Assembly: GCA_021443405.1 (NCBI GenBank)
Contig: JABUUA010000020.1
Location: 29,361 to 34,390 of the forward strand
Length of the DNA stretch: 5,030 nucleotides
Source: Bacteroidaceae bacterium
GTDB taxonomy: Bacteria > Bacteroidota > Bacteroidia > Bacteroidales > Bacteroidaceae
Direction: 5' to 3'
The stretch's first letter is position 1, and every line of letters starts with the position of its first letter. This document shows positions 1 through 5,030 of the stretch, piece after piece. The translations under genes and the position numbers were made by a program. The notes beneath the pieces were generated by a model that saw only the letters and a list, made by a program, of their open reading frames with translations, was not told the origin of the DNA and searched no databases.

Positions 1-19
1 GTTTCATTGAAACTGAAAC
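1..19. repeat. Short palindrome with duplicated TGAAAC
   Basis: GTTTCA (1-6) and TGAAAC (8-13) are perfect inverted arms around one base, and TGAAAC is repeated directly at 14-19. The stretch touches the window edge, so it may be the end of a larger structure outside. GAAAC endings occur in CRISPR repeats, but no second copy or spacer pattern is present here, so no array is called. Its function is unknown. Confidence 0.3.
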
Positions 20-41
20 ACGGAGGTCAGGGTCGACTCAG

Positions 42-60
42 CCCCAATCAGTCATCGGGG
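42..60. repeat. Small CCCC/GGGG hairpin
   Basis: CCCC (42-45) can pair with GGGG (57-60), with a further AT/AT pair inside after one mismatch. It lies directly beside the 75-bp inverted repeat and may be part of the same element. No T-run follows, so there is no support for a terminator. Confidence 0.25.
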
Positions 61-63
61 ACG

Positions 64-138
64 TCGGCCGAACTCTTCGCATGCTTTCAGCCTCTGGCTT
101 GCCATAGCTCTGAAATCAAAGCGAAGCCCAATGGCCGA
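64..138. repeat. 75-bp nested imperfect inverted repeat (REP/MITE-like or structured RNA)
   Basis: Four blocks pair in nested order: TCGGCC (64-69) with GGCCGA (133-138), CTTCGC (75-80) with GCGAAG (121-126), TTTCAG (85-90) with CTGAAA (110-115), and TGGC (95-98) with GCCA (101-104). They are separated by short internal loops of 4-6 nt and can form one long imperfect hairpin with about 22 pairs. No T-run follows on either strand, so it is not a standard intrinsic terminator. On the minus strand the region is also an open frame ending at the stop 52-54, with an ATG at 105 giving a 17-residue peptide (MASQRLKACEEF...). I do not call that a gene. A dispersed intergenic repeat or a structured transcript are both possible. 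Only the pairing is seen directly. Confidence 0.45.
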
Positions 139-164
139 TTTGGGTTCAACAAAAAAAATCTCCC

Positions 165-178
165 CTTGATGTATCAAG
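165..178. promoter_or_regulatory. Candidate HipB operator palindrome
   Basis: CTTGAT-GT-ATCAAG is a perfect 6-bp inverted repeat with a 2-bp spacer. It sits where the -33 element of the hip promoter would be, just upstream of the -7 box at 195-202. HipB-family antitoxins are dimeric HTH repressors that bind palindromes in their own promoter, so this is a natural autoregulatory site. It does not match the E. coli operator pattern TATCC-N8-GGATA. A weaker second site, TGTTAA (206-211) with TTGACA (221-226), five of six pairs, lies between the -7 box and the start codon. Assignment as an operator is inference from position and symmetry. Confidence 0.4.
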
Positions 179-194
179 ATTGAGAATTATTTCG

Positions 195-202
195 TAAATT
201 TG
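195..202 (+). promoter_or_regulatory. Bacteroidota-type -7 box for hipBA
   Basis: TAAATTTG matches the Bacteroidota primary-sigma -7 consensus TAnnTTTG exactly. No TTTG/TTG lies at the usual 19-21 bp upstream. That region instead holds the 165-178 palindrome, so the -33 element is weak or replaced by a regulator site. Transcription would start near 207-210, giving a leader of about 16-20 nt to the ATG at 226. This position argues against the GTG at 202 as the hipB start, because that codon begins at the last base of the box. Confidence 0.5.
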
Positions 203-225
203 TGGTGTTAAATGCCAATATTGAC

Positions 226-576
226 ATGATAGAGGACATAAATAGGCTTTCTGACGTGGAAATCTGCAAGAAGATGGCTGCACGACTGAAGGAGCTCCGA
301 CTGAAGCAGAACATCTCGCGCCGCGACGTCGCCGCCAGTTCGGGCGTCTCTGTGTCGTCGCTCGCCCGCATGGAGGACGGCGAGATAAAGTCGTTCGACT
401 CGTTTCTGCGCCTTCTCCGCACTTTGGGCAAGATAGACGTCTTGCTGCCCTTGGTGGAGGAGGAGGAAATCAGTCCCAACGAATACTTCAAGCTGGTGCA
501 GTCGGCAAAGACCAAACAACGGAAGCGCGCTTCCCGCAGCACCAATAACCGACAGCAGGAGGAGCCGGAATGGTAG
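226..576 (+). CDS. hipB: HipB-like XRE-family antitoxin / autorepressor
   Basis: This is a 116-residue antitoxin that should bind and inhibit the HipA kinase encoded next and, as a dimer, repress the hip promoter. Residues about 16-70 form an XRE/Cro-type DNA-binding domain. The helix-turn-helix runs from about Ile30 to Glu50 (ISRRDVAASSGVSVSSLARM). An acidic patch (EEEE, 78-81) follows, then a Lys/Arg/Gln-rich, probably disordered tail ending in Glu-Trp. As I recall, E. coli HipB also has a flexible C-terminal tail ending in Glu-Trp that acts as a Lon degron, so this tail may be the proteolysis handle. ATG 226 is chosen over GTG 202 because GTG 202 overlaps the -7 box. No clear Shine-Dalgarno precedes it, which is usual for Bacteroidota. 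The stop overlaps hipA by 7 nt. Family assignment is firm from the HTH and the neighbour; the tail's role is inference. Confidence 0.87.
   Translation: MIEDINRLSDVEICKKMAARLKELRLKQNISRRDVAASSGVSVSSLARMEDGEIKSFDSFLRLLRTLGKIDVLLPLVEEEEISPNEYFKLVQSAKTKQRKRASRSTNNRQQEEPEW
557..562 (+). promoter_or_regulatory. Shine-Dalgarno of hipA inside hipB
   Basis: AGGAGG lies 7 nt before the ATG at 570, within the last codons of hipB. It is the only textbook ribosome-binding site in the window. It fixes the hipA start at 570 rather than the out-of-frame ATG at 577. The arrangement suggests translational coupling, so that toxin synthesis follows antitoxin synthesis. Confidence 0.65.
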
Positions 577-1850
577 ATGTAGCACAAGTAAAAATGTTCG
601 GACGGACCGTGGGAGCCGTCAGCTGGGACCCGCGCTACGACCGGGCTCGCTTCGAGTATGACCCCGACTTCGTGAAGACGGGTCTGCAGCCGTCTCCCCT
701 GCTCATGCCGGCCGTGGCGGGGCGTGTTTATAGTTTCGGCGAGTTGAACCGCGACACCTTCAAGGGACTCCCCGGCCTGCTTGCCGACTCGTTGCCCGAC
801 ACCTACGGACGAGCTTTGTTCGACAAATGGCTGGCACTCACCGGCCGAACCAGCGGCAACGCCATCGAGTCGCTTTGCTTCATGGGCAGGCGGTGCATGG
901 GAGCGCTGGAATACGAGCCCGTCATCGAGGGAATTTTCAATTCGGAACAAACCATAGAACTGGACGCTCTGGTCGCCGTGGCCCGCGAGGCGCTGACGGA
1001 GAAGGACAGTTTTCACGCCAATCTTGCCGACGACCGCAAAGCGGCCATCGCGGAGATTCTGCGACTGGGTACTTCCGCCGGAGGTCAGAGGGCCAAGGCC
1101 ATCATCGCCTACAACAAGCAGACGGGGGAAGTTCGCTCGGGTCAGGTGGAAGCGCCTGCCGGGTTTGACTTTTACCTGATAAAGCTGGACGGGGTGTCGG
1201 CAACGGCAGGTTTCAAGGAAACCGAGAACTTCGGCCGCCTCGAATATTCCTTCGCCCGGTTGGTGAGAGCCTGCGGCATCGACATGAACGAATGCTCGCT
1301 GATCGAGGAGAACGGCAGAGCCCACTTCCTCACCAAGCGGTTCGACCGGGTGGCGGGCGAGAAGCTTCACATGCAGACGTTGTGCGGCATTGCCCATTAC
1401 GACTACCGCCTGCTGCGCGCCTATTCCTATGAGCAGGCCTTCAACGTCATGCGAGGACTGCGCCTGTCCTATTCCGAAGCGCAGGAGATGTTCCGCCGCG
1501 TGGTGTTCAACGTCGTGGTGCGGAACCAGGACGACCACACAAAAAACATCTCGTTCCTCATGGACCACCAAGGGAAATGGCGGTTGTCGCCGGCCTACGA
1601 CATGGGCTATGCCTATAACCCCAACGGCGCATGGACGTCGGCTCACCAGATGTCCATCAACGGAAAGTTTGACCACATCACCCGCGCCGACCTGCTGGAA
1701 CTGGCCACACGCAACAACATCCGCAACGCTTCGCAGATCATCGACGAGGTGTGTCACGCCTGTGCCGACTGGCCAATGATGGCCAAAGAATGCGACGTCC
1801 CGCAGGCGATGATCGACCAGATTCTGCCCAACCTGCAACTGTCGTTGTAA
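570..1850 (+). CDS. hipA: HipA-like serine/threonine kinase toxin
   Basis: This 426-residue protein has the length and two-part layout of HipA kinases: an N-terminal HipA-coupling domain (about 1-110) and a kinase-like HipA_C domain (about 140-390). E. coli HipA phosphorylates glutamyl-tRNA synthetase and causes persistence; the target here is unknown. The N-domain hallmark GLPGLLADSLPDTYGR is present (66-81). The flexible Gly-rich loop is GTSAGGQRAK (167-176). The residue matching the autophosphorylated Ser150 of E. coli HipA is Thr168 or Ser169. The likely ATP-binding lysine is Lys205 (YLIKLD). The catalytic motif is DDHTKN (321-326, Asp321), and the metal-binding Asp is Asp344 in SPAYD. 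All kinase positions look intact, so it should be active. The ATG at 570 is backed by AGGAGG, and the start overlaps the hipB stop. Toxicity is inferred from the family and the antitoxin partner. Confidence 0.93.
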   Translation: MVDVAQVKMFGRTVGAVSWDPRYDRARFEYDPDFVKTGLQPSPLLMPAVAGRVYSFGELNRDTFKGLPGLLADSLPDTYGRALFDKWLALTGRTSGNAIESLCFMGRRCMGALEYEPVIEGIFNSEQTIELDALVAVAREALTEKDSFHANLADDRKAAIAEILRLGTSAGGQRAKAIIAYNKQTGEVRSGQVEAPAGFDFYLIKLDGVSATAGFKETENFGRLEYSFARLVRACGIDMNECSLIEENGRAHFLTKRFDRVAGEKLHMQTLCGIAHYDYRLLRAYSYEQAFNVMRGLRLSYSEAQEMFRRVVFNVVVRNQDDHTKNISFLMDHQGKWRLSPAYDMGYAYNPNGAWTSAHQMSINGKFDHITRADLLELATRNNIRNASQIIDEVCHACADWPMMAKECDVPQAMIDQILPNLQLSL

Positions 1851-1901
1851 GAGAGTTCACTACGTTTTTCCACCCATTCCGAGAAAGAAACAGATAAGAC
1901 G

Positions 1902-2966
1902 ATGGATGTAACAAGAATCGACGCCTTGATTGCGGCCACCTACCGCCCGGCGGACTACCCCGTCTGCCACGCGCAAGCGAGAGAGTGGAGCGCGCTCCGG
2001 CCGCTGGAGAACCTGACCGTGCTGGACGCCACGCCCATCTTCCGCAACACATTGGTGAAGCACCGAGCGCTGTTGGCGGCGGGGGCTCGGCTCATCGTGG
2101 GCCGGGCAACGGGATTTCCGTGCGACGACGGCATTGTCCGCCTGCTGCGCGACAGCGGCATCCCCGTGGTCGCGTCCACCGAAGAGCCGACCGAACCCGT
2201 GGACGTGGTGCTCGACTGCGCCGCCTCGTTCATCCACTGGACCCCGCGCGTGGGCGTGGTGGAACTGACGCGCAGCGGAGTCCCCAAGTACGCCGACAGC
2301 GACGCGGCGGTGTTTGTGGCCGACAGCGGCCGCATCAAGCGGATAGAGACCTGCCTCGGCACGGGCGAAAGCTACTTCCGCGCCATGAAGGCGCTGGGCC
2401 ATTCGGCGTGGAAGGACCGCACACTCGTCATCTTCGGGAGCGGGAAAGTGGGCCTCGGTCTGCTCACCTATGCCCGCCAGGCGCAGGCGCGCCCCGTCGT
2501 GGTCACCCAGCCGAACACCGTCACCGACAAGGTCAGAGAACTGGCCGCCGCAGTCATCGACTGCACCGACACCGCCGCCGTGGCCGCCGCCATCGCCGAG
2601 GCCTATGCCGTGGTCACCGCCACGGGCGTGGCGGGAGCACTGGCCGACCCCCTCATCACCGCCGCACTCCTTCGCTCCGACGCGCTGCTGGCCAACATGG
2701 GCGTGGAGGACGAATACGGCGAAGCACTGCCCGCCGACCGCGTGCTGAACGGCAAGCGGACGCTCAACTTCCAGCTCGACGAACCCACTCACCTGAAATA
2801 CATCGACGCCACGCTCGGCCTGCACAACGAGGGAATCCTGTATCTGCTCCGCCATCCCGCCGAGCGCGGCCTCATCGAACCGCCCGCCGACCTGGAGGAA
2901 CGACTACTCGACATCACGCGCCGCCAAGGCTGCATCGGCACCGAACTCGAAACCGTATTACAATAG
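1902..2966 (+). CDS. Diverged S-adenosylhomocysteine hydrolase-like NAD(P)-binding protein
   Basis: This 354-residue cytosolic protein resembles a shortened SAH hydrolase; the true enzymes are about 430-480 residues. The match is in order: a substrate-domain start (RPLENLTVLDATPIFRNT, 33-50), LDC (104-106), ELTRSG (121-126), ADSGRIKRIETCLGTGES (140-157, aligning without gaps to the human segment holding Lys186, Asp190 and Cys195), a Rossmann loop FGSGKVGLG (178-186), TATG (239-242), NMG (265-267) and THLKY (296-300). By eye, most canonical residues are changed: His55 to Pro, Asp131 to Cys, Lys186 to Ile (with a Lys one position on), Asp190 to Glu, Cys195 to Thr, His301 to Val. The Glu156 (Glu121) and His353 (His297) equivalents remain. 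The acidic residue after the second strand (Glu243) is Thr/Gln, and the KPDxYRY tail is absent. Six nt separate it from a SAH/MTA deaminase, pointing to a joint role in SAH turnover. The actual reaction is unknown; another Rossmann-fold dehydrogenase is possible. Confidence 0.6.
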   Translation: MDVTRIDALIAATYRPADYPVCHAQAREWSALRPLENLTVLDATPIFRNTLVKHRALLAAGARLIVGRATGFPCDDGIVRLLRDSGIPVVASTEEPTEPVDVVLDCAASFIHWTPRVGVVELTRSGVPKYADSDAAVFVADSGRIKRIETCLGTGESYFRAMKALGHSAWKDRTLVIFGSGKVGLGLLTYARQAQARPVVVTQPNTVTDKVRELAAAVIDCTDTAAVAAAIAEAYAVVTATGVAGALADPLITAALLRSDALLANMGVEDEYGEALPADRVLNGKRTLNFQLDEPTHLKYIDATLGLHNEGILYLLRHPAERGLIEPPADLEERLLDITRRQGCIGTELETVLQ

Positions 2967-2972
2967 ATAGAC

Positions 2973-4223
2973 ATGACCCAAGGAACTTTATTACTGAAAA
3001 ACATCGTGCTCAACCAGCAGACGGTGAACGTGCTCATCGCCGGCAACCGCTTTGCCTCGATGGATGCGCCCGCCGACACCGCCGCCTCCGAGGTGATGGA
3101 CTGCCGCGGAAAGGCGCTGCTGCCCGCTTTCTACAACGCCCACACCCACGCGGCCATGACGCTGCTGCGCGGCTACGCCGACGACATGCCGCTCCACGAG
3201 TGGCTCAACGACCACATCTGGCCCTACGAAGCCACGCTCACACCCGCCGACATCCGCCAGGGAAGTCTGCTGGCCATGCTGGAGATGGTGAAAAGCGGAA
3301 CGGTCTTCTTCAACGACATGTACTGGGACGTGGAGCAGACCATCGCCGCCGCCGACCAACTGGGCATCCGAGCCGCCATCGGCATCACGATGATGGACCG
3401 ACTGCCGAGCGAGGTCATCGAGCGGAACTTCCGCAGCATCGAGCAGTGGGACGACCCGACGAACGGACGCATACAACTGGTGATGGCTCCCCACGCGCTC
3501 TACACCGTGAGCCGCGAACTGCTCACGCGTTGTGCCGACGTGGCCCGCTGTCACGGCCTGCGCCTGCACTTCCATCTGAGCGAGACCGAGCAGGAGGTGA
3601 CCGACTGCATAGCCGCCCACGGCACCACGCCCGTGCGACTGCTCCACCAGTGGGGCTTGCTGAGCGACAACTGCGTGGCGGCGCATGTGGTGAACGTGGA
3701 CGACGAGGAGATACGGATGTTGGCCGACGCCGGCGTCACCGTGGTTCACAATCCGTGTTCCAACATGAAACTTCACTCGGGAACGTTCCGCACCGACGCG
3801 ATGATCGAGGCGGGAGTGCGCGTGGCACTGGGCACCGACGGCTGTTCGTCGAACAACAATCTCTCGATGCACGAGGAAATGAAGATGGCCTCGCTACTCG
3901 CCAAGTCGTGCTACGGCCCGGCCGTCCTGCCCATCGAGACAGTGATGCAGTGGGCCACGGCCAACGGCGCCGAGGCATTCGGCATGGAGGCTGGCCGACT
4001 GGAAACCGGCAAACTGGCCGATGCTATTATAGTGGATTTGAACAACGAGCGCCTGCTCCCCTGCCACAACCTGCTCTCCAACTGGGTGTATGCCGCCGAC
4101 AGCCGGAGCATCGACTCGGTGCTCTGCGACGGTCGCTTCGTCATGCGCCACGGACGAGTGGCGGGCGAGGAAGCCATCATCGACGCTTTCAAGCGCTTTC
4201 AGACCGAGAAGTTAGCGCGATAA
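2973..4223 (+). CDS. mtaD: 5-methylthioadenosine/S-adenosylhomocysteine deaminase (amidohydrolase superfamily)
   Basis: This 416-residue metal-dependent deaminase should remove the 6-amino group of the adenine in SAH or MTA, giving S-inosylhomocysteine or methylthioinosine plus ammonia. The (beta/alpha)8 amidohydrolase signature is complete. Metal ligands are His57 and His59 (NAHTH), His201 (HFHLSE), His238 (VAAH) and Asp289 (LGTDG), with the catalytic Glu at 204. Other family marks are MTLLRGYADDMPLHEWL (62-78), WPYE (83-86), PHALYTVS (173-180) and HNPCSNMKL (259-267). Arg143 and Arg151/154 lie where the T. maritima enzyme uses two arginines for the SAH side chain. Flanking strands at both ends form the usual small beta domain. 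It starts 6 nt after the SAH-hydrolase-like gene, so the two are surely co-transcribed. Related enzymes act on aminodeoxyfutalosine, 8-oxoguanine or guanine, so the exact nucleoside is unproven. The hydrolase-like neighbour favours SAH. Confidence 0.85.
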   Translation: MTQGTLLLKNIVLNQQTVNVLIAGNRFASMDAPADTAASEVMDCRGKALLPAFYNAHTHAAMTLLRGYADDMPLHEWLNDHIWPYEATLTPADIRQGSLLAMLEMVKSGTVFFNDMYWDVEQTIAAADQLGIRAAIGITMMDRLPSEVIERNFRSIEQWDDPTNGRIQLVMAPHALYTVSRELLTRCADVARCHGLRLHFHLSETEQEVTDCIAAHGTTPVRLLHQWGLLSDNCVAAHVVNVDDEEIRMLADAGVTVVHNPCSNMKLHSGTFRTDAMIEAGVRVALGTDGCSSNNNLSMHEEMKMASLLAKSCYGPAVLPIETVMQWATANGAEAFGMEAGRLETGKLADAIIVDLNNERLLPCHNLLSNWVYAADSRSIDSVLCDGRFVMRHGRVAGEEAIIDAFKRFQTEKLAR

Positions 4224-4244
4224 AATAGGGTTGCTTGATTATCG
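4218..4244. terminator. Weak stem joining the two convergent stop codons
   Basis: CGATAA (4218-4223) and TTATCG (4239-4244) are perfect inverted arms with a 15-nt loop. They contain the TAA stops of mtaD and of the opposing HD gene. The stem is only six pairs, AT-rich and without a U-tract, so it is at best a weak bidirectional termination aid. The 15-nt gap leaves no other room for a terminator between the convergent genes. Confidence 0.2.
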
Positions 4245-4868
4245 ACCGGCAGTCAGGCGGTCGAACAACCGCTCGAAACGCTCCCGCAACTGCGCTTCGT
4301 CGCGGATGATCGTCCGCAGCGCCTCGAGTCGCTGCACGTTGGGCGACTCGGGGAACCACAGCTTCAGATAACCGCCATCGGCGTATTTCTCGTGCATGTG
4401 CTGCACGGTCCGCTCGTAATGCCCGGCGCGGTCGAGCTCGGGATAATGGTCGAGTCCGTACTGCACCGTCCGTTCTATGATTTTCTCCGGGTCGATGAAG
4501 CGGTCGGCCTCCGCCACGATGCGGCCGTAGATGCTGCGGGGCTCGTGGTCCGACGACGCCCGATGGTCCTCCACGGCTTGCGCCATCGTCTCTATCTGCT
4601 CGGCGGAAAACCACTGCCGCAAGCGCTCGTCGGCCCGCACTATCCGCCCCGAAACGAGGTGATGCGTCTTGCGGTCCTCCCTCATTCCCGTGTCGTGATA
4701 AGCCGCAACGGCATAAGCCATCGCCTCGTCCACCGCGTAATGCCGGGCGATTTCACGGCTCTGCTCGATGACCATCTCCGCATGGTCGCGCCGGTGCGCC
4801 GCGTCGAAAGTGTCGTACAGCGGCAGGATGTTGGCCTCGATGTAGGCCGTCAATGTCTTGTCTATCAT
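4239..4868 (-). CDS. HD-domain metal-dependent phosphohydrolase
   Basis: This 209-residue soluble protein belongs to the HD superfamily, whose members hydrolyse phosphomonoesters or phosphodiesters, often of nucleotides. Counting from the ATG at 4868, the metal-binding set is complete: His29 (RRDH), His58-Asp59 (AAYHDTG), His102 (VEDHRAS) and Asp122 (AEADRF). Conserved surroundings include ILPLYDTFDAAH near the N-terminus, HHLVSG after the HD pair, and a C-terminal region with GGYLKLWFPES. No membrane segment, signal peptide or second domain is visible. The physiological substrate is not known to me. A GTG at 4886 could add six residues (MTTEKT). ATG 4868 is preferred because it is the stronger start codon and has purine-rich GAGAAAA just before it. 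The gene converges on mtaD with 15 nt between stops and has its own promoter, so no functional tie to the neighbours is shown. Confidence 0.85.
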   Translation of the reverse strand: MIDKTLTAYIEANILPLYDTFDAAHRRDHAEMVIEQSREIARHYAVDEAMAYAVAAYHDTGMREDRKTHHLVSGRIVRADERLRQWFSAEQIETMAQAVEDHRASSDHEPRSIYGRIVAEADRFIDPEKIIERTVQYGLDHYPELDRAGHYERTVQHMHEKYADGGYLKLWFPESPNVQRLEALRTIIRDEAQLRERFERLFDRLTAGR

Positions 4869-4936
4869 AGTTTTCTCAGTCGTCACGGCGGTGCTGTCGG
4901 TCGGCCTGCGACGATTCCCCGTTCACACCGTCGGCA

Positions 4937-4968
4937 CAAATTTACGCACAAATCAGCAAGTGTGCAAA
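4937..4968 (-). promoter_or_regulatory. Bacteroidota-type promoter of the HD gene
   Basis: Read on the minus strand, TTTG (4968-4965), a 20-nt gap and TAAATTTG (4944-4937) match the Bacteroidota -33 TTTG / -7 TAnnTTTG consensus at normal spacing. Transcription should begin near 4930, giving a leader of about 60 nt to ATG 4868. This is the best promoter match in the window and one of the clues to the phylum. Confidence 0.7.
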
Positions 4969-5030
4969 CAAACATCCGCATTTCTCGCCCCGCAACGTCC
5001 CGACGTCCGGCCACATTCCCGCAATCGGAA

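Noticed and set aside
1..36. Terminal CRISPR repeat at the left edge
   Set aside because: GAAAC-type bases are present but there is one copy only, with no spacer periodicity to the right. The array, if any, would be outside the window.
127..144. CCCAA/TTGGG hairpin as an intrinsic terminator
   Set aside because: It is followed by an A-run rather than a T-run on the plus strand, and by no T-run on the minus strand.
202..225. GTG 202 as the hipB start, adding eight residues
   Set aside because: The codon begins at the last base of the TAAATTTG -7 box, so it should lie upstream of the transcription start. ATG 226 fits a normal HipB N-terminus.
174..1838. 554-codon open frame on the minus strand opposite hipB-hipA
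   Set aside because: It covers the opposite strand of two clearly recognisable genes. Its translation is His/Val/Gly-rich with no domain I recognise, as expected from the codon bias of GC-rich genes.
1851..1901. SAM/SAH riboswitch or own promoter before the SAH-hydrolase-like gene
   Set aside because: Fifty-one nt is tight for a riboswitch plus leader, and no stem pattern is visible. TACGTTTT (1861-1868) lacks the final G of the -7 box and has no -33 partner at proper spacing.
1860..2855. 331-codon minus-strand frame opposite the SAH-hydrolase-like gene
   Set aside because: Its composition is low-complexity Gly/Val/His and it has no recognisable domain. The plus-strand frame has a Rossmann loop and an operon partner.
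1985..4228. 747-codon plus-strand frame across the SAH-hydrolase-like and deaminase genes
   Set aside because: It is out of frame with both real genes, extremely Arg/His/Gly-rich and without motifs. It is a GC-driven shadow.
4869..4886. GTG 4886 as the start of the HD-domain gene
   Set aside because: It is possible, since it lies downstream of the promoter, but ATG 4868 is the stronger codon, has GAGAAAA before it and matches where the conserved region begins.

Overview
The window looks like chromosomal DNA from a GC-rich member of the Bacteroidota, probably Bacteroidales. Two lines of evidence support this. Shine-Dalgarno signals are scarce: only the hipA start has a clear one. AT-rich promoter boxes of the Bacteroidota type (TTTG / TAnnTTTG) sit between GC-rich genes, and the octamer TAAATTTG occurs in front of both outward transcription units. 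The genus is not resolved.

Layout. Positions 1-200 are non-coding and hold several inverted repeats. The clearest is a 75-bp nested imperfect inverted repeat (64-138). A palindrome (165-178) and a -7 box (195-202) follow, just before the first gene. Four plus-strand genes then run almost without gaps: a HipB-like antitoxin/repressor (226-576); a HipA-like Ser/Thr kinase toxin overlapping it by 7 nt (570-1850); a 354-residue protein that looks like a strongly diverged S-adenosylhomocysteine hydrolase (1902-2966); and, 6 nt later, a 5-methylthioadenosine/S-adenosylhomocysteine deaminase of the amidohydrolase superfamily (2973-4223). A convergent minus-strand gene (4239-4868) encodes an HD-domain metal phosphohydrolase. 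Its promoter is readable at 4937-4968. The last ~60 bases show nothing recognisable.

How the genes may work together. hipB-hipA is a complete type II toxin-antitoxin pair, with operator-like palindromes upstream and kinase residues in place. The next two genes form a tight metabolic pair. The deaminase keeps all its metal ligands and should turn SAH into S-inosylhomocysteine (or MTA into methylthioinosine). The partner has the SAH-hydrolase architecture and a dinucleotide-binding loop, but by eye alignment it has lost most of the canonical catalytic residues and the C-terminal tail. This resembles the deamination-first SAH salvage described in methanogens (SAH deaminase plus S-inosylhomocysteine hydrolase), but with an unusual second enzyme. 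It is the most interesting candidate for an undescribed system here. No promoter or terminator is obvious in the 51 nt between hipA and this pair, so read-through from the hip promoter is possible.
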